DNA from: Ascidia mentula
Taxonomy: Eukaryota > Chordata > Ascidiacea > Phlebobranchia > Ascidiidae
DNA: 64,000 bases
Reading direction: 5' to 3'
NCBI GenBank assembly: GCA_947561715.1
Contig: OX387199.1
Span: 19,411,001 to 19,475,000 of the forward strand
Shown here: one piece after another, positions 1 to 9,823 of the stretch
Position numbering within the stretch: position 1 is the first letter of the stretch
Layout of the letters: every line of letters starts with the position of its first letter
Notes under the pieces: model-generated
Database searches by the model: none
Told to the model about the DNA's origin: nothing
Seen by the model: only the letters and a program-made list of their open reading frames with translations
Made by a program: the position numbers and the translations under genes

Positions 1-1
1 C

Positions 2-1026
2 ATTATCCTCTCCTGGGCATTCTCGTTTACAATTGCTTTTATTCCACTCACAACTCAACTACAACATTTGTTCGAAACCAAAGCTTGGATGAATGAGAAT
101 CCGTTTTTTGACAATGTTGCAGTCGACTTCTCTAGTAAGAAATTGTCGTAAATGTTGGTGGTGAAACTAGTTTCAAATGACACTAGCGTTGCGTATACAG
201 GCATGAATAACTTCATGGATCGATTTGTAACTTTCCAACACAACTTCACAAGCAACGATTCCCAAGTACTTAACACTGCCCTCATGCGAGTGAATGATGC
301 CAATTCCTGGATGGATTTTATGGATATTCTAGAGGATTACAATTACACTGAGCTATTTGATATTTCTGGATATTTGGGGTTCGTTTTTATTCGCGCAAAA
401 TATTTAATTATATCGCCACAAAATTGTTTATGTGTAGATATTACAGCAGCAGCAGTGTTTGCATCAGCAAAATGTATGTAACAACCAACGACAAGGCATG
501 GGGATATTCAATCGCCATCATTACTCTTAACTTCCTGGCCTTCATGTTCGTGTCAATTACGTATTTTTGGATTTACAAGAAGACAACTGCCAGTGCCAGA
601 CAAGTGAACGAGAGGCCAAGAGATGGAAGGGCGGCAAGACAAAACAAAGGTAAGCACATTCGTATTTGCATGCATATTATTCCATTAATGCTGTTTGTTT
701 CGACAGAAATGCAAAAGAAAATCCTCCGACTGATAATTACCGATTTTCTCTGCTGGGTTCCAATTTCCATCATGGCATTTTTAAACTTCGGTGGAGTCCC
801 TATGCCTCCAGTGATGTACGCTTTGTCAGCAATTATCCTGCTCCCCATCAACAGCTCTCTAAATCCCCTCATCTACTCTAACGCACCGAAACTACTTTAT
901 GATAGAGTCCGGGATGGCCTACGCGCCGTTTTCAGACGCCAACCACAGGAAGAGCAACAGGGAAATGTGGTTGTGGTTGCTAACCGAGAAAACTTACATG
1001 TGGTTGAAGCAGAATCCGCTCTGTAA
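2..1026 (+). CDS. LGR-type (relaxin/GRL101-like) G-protein coupled receptor, 3' part
   Basis: The gene runs in from the left edge. Exons are 2-134, 201-378, 456-649 and 707-1026 (274 residues plus stop), and all three introns (66, 77 and 57 nt) are GT-AG with matching phases. Visible in order: TM4 (SWAFSFTIAFIP), an unusually long second extracellular loop with sequons NFT, NDS and NYT, a GVCIS segment that probably carries the loop cysteine, TM5 (WGYSIAIITLNFLAFMFV), a short basic third loop, TM6 (LIITDFLCWVPISIMAF), and TM7 with LPINSSLNPLIYS, the NPxxY motif. The TDFLCWVP and LPINSxLNP signatures are those of relaxin receptors and molluscan GRL101, so a leucine-rich-repeat ectodomain is expected upstream, outside the window. 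It would act at the plasma membrane through G proteins; the ligand cannot be told. Exon 3 has four possible in-frame CAG acceptors in a row. Confidence 0.85.
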
Positions 1027-1040
1027 ATAAACAATAAATA
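1027..1040 (+). promoter_or_regulatory. Overlapping poly(A) signals of the GPCR gene
   Basis: Directly after the TAA stop there are overlapping AATAAA-type hexamers (AATAAACAATAAATAAAT), so the 3' UTR can be very short. Confidence 0.6.
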
Positions 1041-3377
1041 AATCTTGCATTCAGTTTTGTGCAAAACATGAAGTATTTTTTTCTGACACCGCTTACCTTT
1101 CATGCGTAGAATTTTATTTGTGATGGCAGAGTAGTTCGAACACAAAATTAATGCCTGGTCATGCCTTTTGGTTCTATTTTATGAGTCATCATTTTTTTAT
1201 GTACCATAGTATGAGTCACGTGATGAGTTGGTCGGACTCTTCGTCCACGTCACACGTCATCCAACACATGGACACTCTTATCATGTGTGAGTGTTGGAAC
1301 GCTTGACATCGAGTTTGGTAGAATTATTTTGGACATTACAATGATGCGGGGATTCCCCTTGCTTCCAGTGACTTCCCCGTTTTATTTTGTTTTCTATCGA
1401 ATTGGAGGACATTTGAGTGCATTTGTGGCGTGCAAAGTACCACCATCGTATGAGATGAAATATGATGAAGTTGGAACATAATGGAAATCAGTGCGTTTAA
1501 CGACGGATATAAACTTATCGTGTTGCTGAATGATCGTTGACTTGTAAATATGATGTTATGATGTTGGAAACATTTCGTGCAACTAACTCATGGAATAAAA
1601 ACTATCGGCTGAGGGAAATACATTCTGCCACCTACAAAAAATTCATCGAAAAGAGTGAAAAACGTTTTGTCAAATGTTTGTTGATTGCGAATATTTTGTG
1701 CCACTTATCGTCGTCACAAATAAACCCAGTGTAGAGATTGTAAATGTTTGTGCATTCTTAAACTTTATAAAAAGGTAGAAGTTGCAACCATACGTGGTGA
1801 GGATGTAAGGGAATCTGAATCCATTCATCACTTGTATCGCCTGAATTTCGCCTCCATCGACGCTACATAAAGCAATAAACATGAAATCGATCCCCTAATG
1901 ATGTTGTCGGTCCTCCGTTTTGTTTGCATTATCACTGTTCATACGCGTTCAGTTCTTTTTGTGCGGAAATAAAATTGAATTGAATTCCGTTGTCGAATTA
2001 ATGAGCTTGTTAAAATCAATTAGGAACTCGATCTATATCATGATCGAAATTATTGGACAGGATAACCGCCGAAATTCGCGCCAAAGATTTTTTTGCGAAT
2101 TGGAATCCAAGAATTATTGAAACCCGTTGTGGTGAAAAAATAACAATTCAATCTAGAATATCTGTTATAAAAAGCAAACCAACAGCAAGTTTGAGATCGA
2201 ATGTTAAACCTGCTGAATCCTAGTTTAAAATTTAATCAAGCTATGTGTGGTCAAGGTAGCCGATGTGTCTGGCTGCGTCCATTCTTTGTGGTCACACATT
2301 TTTATGACGAACATTGAAAATATTTTTGAGCAATTAAGGTTAATATCTGTTGACGTAATGTTTATGTGGAATAATAACAAATGTGACAACAAAACATAAA
2401 TATTACAGCAAGATGATAAATATAAACTCTTATACCTCATCATAACAGAAGCACGGAAACGTTTTGCAACATGTTAATTCAGTCAGCTTTCTAATAAAGG
2501 CAAATATATTGCGTTGTGACAAGGACAGTCAGTACACTATTAGAATGGATCCAATATACGTTCAAATGCTTGTGTTGGAACCAATAGTGATTGGAGTGAG
2601 CTGCGGTTACCTTGAGGCGTATTTAATTCTCATCCGTTCAGCTTGCTGTTTGATGTGTAAAAACCAGGCGAAGACGTCCACATTATGGTGACTAGTTTAC
2701 TGGATAACGAGATGTCAGTGTCCTGGTAATAGTTTTTTATGGGGCAGTGAAAGTGTAGCAAAAAGTTATAGATCACTATATACAGTCGTCTTAAAAGCTA
2801 TAAAGTTCCAGCACAAAACACAACCTTCGCATTAAAAGTTTGGAACCTTTTAAGTTGACCCATAAACTTTGCTATAAATTAAGTCCTATCCCATAAATAT
2901 CTAAGCCTCCGATTTCACCACAAAGAAAGCATTAAAGCGAAGGCAATAACGACCTTGAAAATGTAAATCTTCTTTCGCAAAAGGGAAAATACTGTTGGCT
3001 ATAAATGGTGGCAAAAATGTGCAACGTCACTAAAAAAAATTGTTTTAAAATCAATAACCTTGTGTGAGGGGGTTCCAGCAGTATCTGCCTGCAATCTCCT
3101 TTCATAACATCAAAAATTACAACAAAATTTTCGTTGGACGGATTCTGTTCATTTAATATGTATGGTTACAAAAATTACATCATTTACATCTTTGATCAAA
3201 AATTTTGAGCTATGTTGTGATAATATTGACAAATGTCGTCCGTTTCTGTACATATCCAAATTTGGTGGTCGTTCCGTTTATCCGACAGTCTTTGTCTAAA
3301 AATATATTATTTTTTAAAAATTTCTCCAACTGAGGACTTTCCTCATATATGCGCAAAAGAACCAAAATAACCATTAG
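1041..3377. other. Intergenic, nothing recognised
   Basis: AT-rich sequence between the GPCR and the monooxygenase gene. Only short ORFs without recognisable domains are present, and I see no splice-consistent exon or structured element until the hammerhead motif at 3406. Confidence 0.5.
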
Positions 3378-3405
3378 GAGCTACAGACAGGTGTACACGG
3401 TCAAC

Positions 3406-3460
3406 AGCTGCACTGATGAGGTCTTACAGGTCGAAACAGTGTGTACACCTGTCTACAGCT
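3406..3460 (+). ncRNA. Hammerhead ribozyme motif, type I (family b)
   Basis: All core elements are in order. Stem I 5' strand AGCTGCA (3406-3412), core CTGATGA (3413-3419), stem II GGTC-TTACA-GGTC (two G-C and two G-U pairs), GAAA (3433-3436), stem III CAG/CTG closing a loop, and cleavage triplet GTC ending at 3453. The stem I 3' strand TACAGCT follows (3454-3460), with one mismatch. Predicted self-cleavage is 3' of C3453. It lies 55 bp beyond the stop codon of the monooxygenase gene, on the opposite strand. Related copies occur at 5361, 18658 and 23080, so this is a dispersed retroelement-type ribozyme, not a unique gene. Confidence 0.75.
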
Positions 3461-3514
3461 CTCACTTCCTCATATTTTCGTGTTGCCTAGTTACAGATTA
3501 TTAAATCATGAGGT

Positions 3515-6382
3515 TCAACTGGATGCAGGAAGTTTGGAATCGTGGAGAAATGTGTTGAATAATCGTAACCTCACCCCGCATTCAGGAGGAACGTTGTATT
3601 CATGGTCACAAATTTGACGATATTCGTCAAACACTGTGTGAGGTGGGCAGTCGTAGACGTAAGGACCTCCCGAAACTGTGCACGTGTAGTACGTGGTGCA
3701 GTCGTACATGTACTTTCCAGGCGCCAAGCTCTTCATGCACAAATGTGGTTGCAAAAAATGTTAAAACTCCGAGAACTTTATGTGACACAAATGTTTAAAT
3801 TTTTGCATATAATGGACACTTGGTGAAAACAGGGATTCTATCTTTGGCAAACTCGTCATGCCATCAATAATCTTCATGTAGTGAAACTTTCAGTTTAAGT
3901 TGACAACAGTTTTTACAAGGAGTCTTTGTATGTAACGACTATCTGAGAATTACCTACTTGTTATTTGCATAAATTAAGTAAATCATTGCAACCAACATTA
4001 ACCTGACAAGAAGGACCACTTCCAATTGGTGTTGTAGTAGTGGTTGAAGTACTGGTTGTTGTGCTTGTGGATATACTGGTCGTAGTACTAGTTGTGGTGG
4101 TCGCCGGAACTTCATTTGCATCAGTGGTCGTGGTTGATTGCGGGTTCTGGATTAAAACGTAGTTTTTGTGTCAACCCGCGTTTGAACTGATTGAAAGTCA
4201 CTCACCCAGTTTGGAGGAGCAAGAGTTGGTCCCGTTCCTATGGCAACATCCGCACACCCGTAGAACTCCTCCTGGGGTCCGCATCCCAGACAGCATTCGC
4301 CCTCCTCATCACAAGCCCAGGAGTTACCTTCAAGGAGACATAGGAAATAGTTTGTCACTGACATTCAATTTCTTTTAAGTTTACTCTTATATTTGGTTCG
4401 GTTTCAACCGAATGAGGCGAGATTTTATTATGCGATTATTTTCGTATTGGCGGAGGTCGGCATCGCACCGGCGTGGTATCTCCACTGGAGTACGCACTGG
4501 TCACAGGTCAAACCAGTAGGAAGTTTGACCTTGATGTTAAAGATCCAAGGACTTCCCCCTCCTGTGGTGACTTTATACTGGGTTCCCCCATCAACCAACT
4601 CCAACAAGTTTCTAACAAAGGAAATAAGTTTAAGATAAAGTTATGCAAACTGGAAATCCTACAAATAAATTTGCTTCTGTAGTTTGGTTTCTGCTTTTGC
4701 TTCCAAATGTGAGGAGGTTGTAGATGCAAAAAAGATTGGCCCATAACCTTTGGAGGTGCTTTCTTTATTAGGTTTGTATGCAGATATGTATTTATAGTAA
4801 AAAAGACAGTAGATGATTGAACCAAGTCGCTTGTTAAACGTATGAAGAGTTTCTGAAAATACGGAATAAGACAGTGGTGTTGTTTAACATCAGAAAAATA
4901 TATTTCGCACAAACAGGCATTGTTAATAAAAAAAATGACCAACAACTAGTTACTTATGTGTTAAAAACAACGTATATTACGTGTTGAGACAATCGTGGGT
5001 GGCTGGAACCTCTGGTTGGTTCCACTCGCACAATCGAAACTCGAAAAAACCAAGATGGTGGGCCGTCAACTCCACTGTGATGTCAATCTCTGAGTCTACG
5101 ACAACAACAATTTCTGTCAAAATCCACAGCAGACTTGCTATGAAAAGTACGTCTTGCTTAAAATGCATCATTTTTCTTTATCGCTATTTGTGTTTGTATG
5201 TATTTTAAACCAGATTGACGATTCTAGACAAAACTTTAACAAATAAAAAAGTAGAAAATCTTGTCTGCATTGAAGCACTGAATAATGAGGGTTCGAATGC
5301 CGGTGTGGTTTGTAGAAAGAAACGAGACTTAAATTGAAAAATACAGTTATGTTTTTTTATAGTGAGCATGATGCACTGATGCTGCACTGTTGAGACCCGT
5401 TAGGTCGAAACAGTGGCCCTGTCTGCTGCTCACTCTAGAAAGAAACTTAAATTATTGTACATAACGAATAGGATTTTATACAACTGCAGAATATTTACAA
5501 ACCGGGTAGGTACTGACGAACAATGATGCCCTTCCCGTACTTTCCGCCTGCCTCATTCTCACGAACTCCATCCCAGGGATCACCGCAAATTCCGCATTTT
5601 CCACCCAGTTTCTGTTGGTACTGTTAAAGTATGCAATAGTTAACACACGGGAACAAATAATACGACTTCAAACACCTGTGTGTGTTTTCTGGGATCCAAA
5701 TAGAACTAACCAATAAAATAACCTGGTAAAATTAAACAATGCAAAACAATTTTACGTCGCGCCGAAGAATGGTTTCAAATTCACTGGGTCCTGGCCTTCA
5801 TTAGGACAAAGTGCGTAAATGCAAACATAACGACCGAAACCTAATTTGTTTTTGCCCGAATAGCTTAGTGAGTTTATTGAACACATAAAGTTACATTCAA
5901 TAACCTGGAAGCCTCCGCAGAACAACTGATTGTCGCTCCAATTCTCCTCAACAATCGACAAGTAAGGTTTGATGGCGTCATCGTCTGGATACCTCCACAG
6001 AGTTGATCGATTCGGGGGTTCGATCAGACGACCATGTGATTCCACACAACACACAAGATAGGCAACCATGTAGATCACTAAAAACAATTAATGAATTGAG
6101 TGATGCAACTGCGGTAAAGAACTCCGTCTCTCTGACTATAGCGGGTGCGAGTTGGAACAAAACGTATTAAAATAAGAATGTCCCTAAACAAAGAAACAAT
6201 TCCAACATCATGTTATTTGTTTCCCACCAAAAGAACATAGCTACATATACCAAATATGTGTGTGACGCAGACCTATTAGGATATATAAACGTTTATGATA
6301 TATATATAAATATAATAAATGTTTTATTAACTTGTTAAAGTTACGAAACACATCGCAGGAAATTTTTACCTCCAAGAATCAT
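3515..6382 (-). CDS. AA15 lytic polysaccharide monooxygenase with Thr-rich linker and CBM14
   Basis: A copper enzyme that oxidatively cuts chitin or cellulose; it is secreted. The eight exons, written in gene order on the minus strand, are 6382-6370, 6077-5905, 5620-5503, 5095-4981, 4611-4469, 4327-4206, 4146-4003 and 3730-3515 (347 aa). All have GT-AG junctions with consistent phase. A signal peptide (MILGVIYMVAYLVCCVES) precedes His19, which becomes the N-terminal copper-brace His (HGRLIEPPNRS). The second copper His is in TAHHLGFFEFRLC (114/115), and an axial Tyr is in EEFYGCAD (about 210). CGICGDPWDG and QWRYHAGNSW are AA15 hallmarks. Residues 229-276 are a mucin-like Thr/Ser linker. The last exon adds a six-cysteine peritrophin-A (CBM14) domain. 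An alternative donor near the last cysteine could extend the protein. The substrate is not decided by sequence; in a tunicate, tunic cellulose is possible. Confidence 0.9.
4889..4920 (-). repeat. Partial hammerhead-type (Penelope-like) repeat
   Basis: On the minus strand, inside the fourth intron of the monooxygenase gene, ATGCC-loop-GCGAAATATATTTTTCTG matches the 3' half of the ribozyme at 17257-17300. The CTGATGA core is missing, so this is a truncated relic. Confidence 0.45.
5281..5310 (+). repeat. tRNA B-box-like sequence, possible SINE remnant
   Basis: GGGTTCGAATGCCGGTGTGG fits a tRNA T-arm/B box, but no cloverleaf or properly spaced A box can be found, so at most it is a fragment of a tRNA-derived SINE inside an intron. 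Confidence 0.25.
5361..5434 (+). repeat. Hammerhead ribozyme motif with a broken core (family b)
   Basis: Same layout as the motif at 3406. Stem II GACC/GGTC is perfect with loop CGTTA, then GAAA, stem III CAG/CTG closing TGGCC, and a GTC cleavage triplet ending at 5423. Stem I uses TGCTGCTCACT on the 3' side. The core reads CTGTTGA where CTGANGA is required, so it should not cleave. It lies in the third intron of the monooxygenase gene, antisense to it. Confidence 0.6.
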
Positions 6383-6454
6383 CTTTGTGCTACTTGAAGA
6401 TCCGTAAGGAGACTTGCTGCCAACTAACTCTGGATTAAAACCTTTGAAATTCGG

Positions 6455-6464
6455 CTTATATAGG
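6455..6464 (-). promoter_or_regulatory. TATA box of the AA15 monooxygenase gene
   Basis: CCTATATAAG on the minus strand lies about 75 bp upstream of the predicted ATG at 6382. This leaves room for a start site near 6425-6430 and a short 5' UTR. Confidence 0.55.
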
Positions 6465-7813
6465 AAAATCACGCGTTCCTCTTCAAGTAATTACCACGCT
6501 GTTAAAGCTTGACGACATTGTTTTCATGCACGTTCCAGTCCATAGGAAAGCACAAACACATCCTAACCATCATTACATGTTTCGCTCGTCTACGACTTTA
6601 AAGCGATCATTATACGGTTTATAGACGACTGTGATTCCGAAAACGTGAGTCGTAAAAACCAGTAAACCCAGCAGAACGACTGTTTTCTTTTCTACCGTGT
6701 TCCCATTGTTTGTAACAATGGAGAACTTTCACCCAAATTTATCGTAAAGCTTTGTCATAGATTTCTGCATTCGGTAACCCACATTGTGTATTACTTTTAC
6801 AAGAACACATCGAAATCATAGCTAGATTAAAAAATAAAAAATGTATCTGGCCCCGGTTGGATGTGAATTCGCAGCCCCCCAAAAAATTAAATCAGTTTCA
6901 AACAAAAAAAAACTGCAAAGTGTCCATTACTATTATGTTATGCTGCGACAGAAACTGTTTTTGGTCCAAAAATGCAATAAACTTGCGACATTTTGACCCG
7001 TGATCCAAATATCTTTGCAGAGTTTGGTAATTTATTAGATCGGTGATAATACCATAAATGTTCAACGGCAGAAACCGTTAAGAGAAGAGTTGTAAAAGCC
7101 ATCTGGTATCAACAGGAAAAGGGATTAAACTTTACGCACAGTAGGCGGTTTTACGCTGGCAGCAAAATTTATCAAAGCAGTCGTTAAATTTAATGATCGG
7201 TAAAACTTTATATCTTTCTCGTGTGCTGGATATAAACCTACTTCGGGTTGTTGACAAACTGGAGACTCTTGCGAAATTGCAGAATAATGGATGGGAATCA
7301 GTTGGTTGCAATCAACCCATTCCAATCCGTTGTGAACACTAAAAAAGTTTGAGAATCTCTGGTCTAAACCAACCGTTTACCCCCAATCTGATCCACGTAC
7401 TTACGCGGGCCTCCAAAGCCAGCTATGGTAAACGCTCAGTTCACCCTGCACTAACGGCTCACTGTCAAAAAAAGAGTTTTGAGCCAATCTACAGAGGCGG
7501 ATACTTATTTTATACATAATTAAATAAAATAACGTCAAAGTGAAAAAATACTATTGAAGCAACCAATGTTAAAAGCCCCAATACCGATCAAAATTAGTTT
7601 AAGTGCGAGCAACTGCACAAATCATATTTTTCCACCTAACCACACAAGCACATCTTAACGTTTGCCACCAGTAGTCGAAAACTCCCAGTTTACCAATTAA
7701 TTGTTATTTCTGTACATATAAATTCAATGGATTCGGCGACTGCTCTGATTGGTCAGACGAGTGCCCAACAAATACAAATGTGATCAACGAAAACATATTT
7801 TCAGAACGAAAAT
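6465..7813. other. Intergenic; hAT-like terminal sequence near 7340-7366
   Basis: No gene is recognised. On the minus strand, CAGAGATTCTCAAACTTTTT (about 7343-7366) resembles the terminal inverted repeat of hAT transposons. The 7125-7325 reading frame next to it has no recognisable transposase motif, and I could not find the other end. Confidence 0.35.
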
Positions 7814-8611
7814 ACCGGAGGGATGTTAGCTGACAAAAAAAATCGCCAGTTAACAAAAGTTTGGACGCGCGTTACTCAGCCACCTTACGAGGTAGCGACA
7901 TGATATTTGCACAAGATGTAGTTCAGGAAGTTTGTAACGATACCAAAATTATTTTTAAAAAACATATTCATATTCGGTTATGAATATGATTTGCGTATTA
8001 TAACATAAGTTGCGAAAACAAGATTCGTTGGCAAAAATTTTAAAGCAGAGCATTCTTCGCGCTTAAACCTTTCAAACGATATAAAAATATTTGAAAAATT
8101 CGATAGAGGAAGTGAAGAAATATGAATTCATATTTTACAAACATGAAAAAACGGTGGTCCGATGTACACTTTCGTCGATAAAACTTCGCACAAACCTTGG
8201 CCCAAGCTGTTCTTTTGCAAAAACAATCTTATACCCTCCTGCTATCGAATGAAATCAAAATTTAACATATTAAGCAAGGGTGGCTATGCGAAATTCAACG
8301 ATAACTTACTCCAACCCGACCGTCGCCCGCCGCTCGTTCAAGCCACCAAGCCATATGCATACGCGCCTTACACTTTCGTCGATAAAACCTTGCACAAATC
8401 TTGGCCCTCGCTGATTTCGATCACTCGGCTCGCCGACTTATCAGATACCGAATATGAATATGCATTTTTTAATAATTTTGGCATCGTTACAAACTTCATG
8501 AACTATATCGTGTACAAATATCATGTCGCTACCTCGTAAGGTGGCCGAGTAACGCGCGTTCAAACTTTTGTTAACTGGCGATTTTTTTTTGTCAACTAAC
8601 ATCCCTCTGGT
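7814..8611. mobile_element. Foldback / long terminal-inverted-repeat element
   Basis: The two arms, 7814-7979 and 8446-8611, are inverted copies with roughly 93% identity by eye. They start ACCGGAGGGATGTTAG at the left and end CTAACATCCCTCTGGT at the right. The centre (about 465 bp) holds a direct repeat of about 40 bp (8164 and 8368), which gives the peptide YTFVDKTxHKxWP twice in one open frame. No transposase is visible and no clear target duplication is seen at the ends, so it is probably non-autonomous. Confidence 0.65.
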
Positions 8612-9321
8612 AACGAACATATATATAGAAATATATATAGAAAACATAACGACATCGCCCTTCTTCACTCCAATAGAAGAGAGTTTGAGCGCAACATCAA
8701 TGGACTATGGACAGAGCTGTCTAAAGGTCCATGATTGATCGTAGATGGGATCTACCATAGCCACAGTTGTTCCGAAGTGTTCCATCTTTTCCAAAGCATA
8801 TTGAGCGACTGGAACAAAAATCTCAAGATTTGTAAAGGAACTTTTTAAGACCATAGTTGCGAGACAAACTGTAACTTGTAATATCCCTCTCCGAGCAAAA
8901 AATGGTTTTGATAGGTGTTCTTCCACATAACGCGTTTAGCGCAACAGCAAATCCTTTTTTTAACTCCTGGCTAAACCATTGCAATTTTAGTCCTTTATCT
9001 GCGGCATAGTGACGTCAGACCCATTGATGACGTGGGTTTGGAACCATGAATAGGACACACTAACAAACGAGCTAAAGTGAAAATCACTATGGTATGCAGT
9101 GATCAATAACAAGTAGTTGCCTATTGTAATTACAATGCTGTTGATATTACTTGGCCAAAAGTCAATCCTCATTACTGGAACAAAATTTACAAAAGGGAAA
9201 CTGGTCAACAAAACATTAAACGCCCATAACTTTACCGTTCCTCAATGGATTAGTCAGGTTTACTGAAAATGAATAACTTAACAAATGCTAAAAAAGGTTT
9301 TCTGTATAATAGAAAGCACAC
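8612..9321. other. Intergenic, nothing recognised
   Basis: Only short frames without domains; the end of the STAND gene's 3' UTR is expected near 9322. Confidence 0.4.
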
Positions 9322-9327
9322 TTTATT
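9322..9327 (-). promoter_or_regulatory. Possible poly(A) signal of the STAND gene at 9824
   Basis: AATAAA on the minus strand, about 500 bp past the stop codon. A second one occurs near 9567. Confidence 0.35.
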
Positions 9328-9823
9328 TTATGCTTTGCTACAAATTGTCATCTTAAGCATTTCAATCAGTTCATAAAAAGAAGACGGCAAGAATTGAAGA
9401 GATAATAAAAACACAGAGATGAAGAGAGTAGGCGCAGAATGTAAATGCTACACAAACAGCACAAAACAATGTGGTACAATATATGATTCATACAAACAGC
9501 GAAAGTAACCCAAACCAAATAAAAAAAAACTGCGTTGCTTTGTGTAATTTTTTTTCTTCTTGAGGTTTATTAAAGTGAAAATGCATCAGGAACTGCCCAA
9601 AAAAATTTAGAAATAAATTTATACATACAGGGACTGGCATCAAACACCACTACAATGAAAGAGGGGATTGCAACATCTCATACATGCAATGGCATAAAAT
9701 ATACAAAACAAACAATAGGCACATATAATTCACTAATTGTAATCTACGGACCATTAAAAAAGTTCAGCACTCATTGCATACAACTTACACCAGGAAAAGT
9801 ATTTCTGGCCTGACAAATTGAAT

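Noticed and set aside
4508..4945. A 145-codon minus-strand frame within the monooxygenase gene
   Set aside because: It overlaps exon 5 in the wrong frame. The AA15 sequence is in a different frame with proper splice sites.
5281..5310. A tRNA gene suggested by the B-box-like GGGTTCGAATGCC
   Set aside because: No acceptor stem, D arm or anticodon arm can be folded around it.
8705..8926. A 73-codon minus-strand frame as a gene
   Set aside because: No ATG at its start, no recognised domain and no partner exons.
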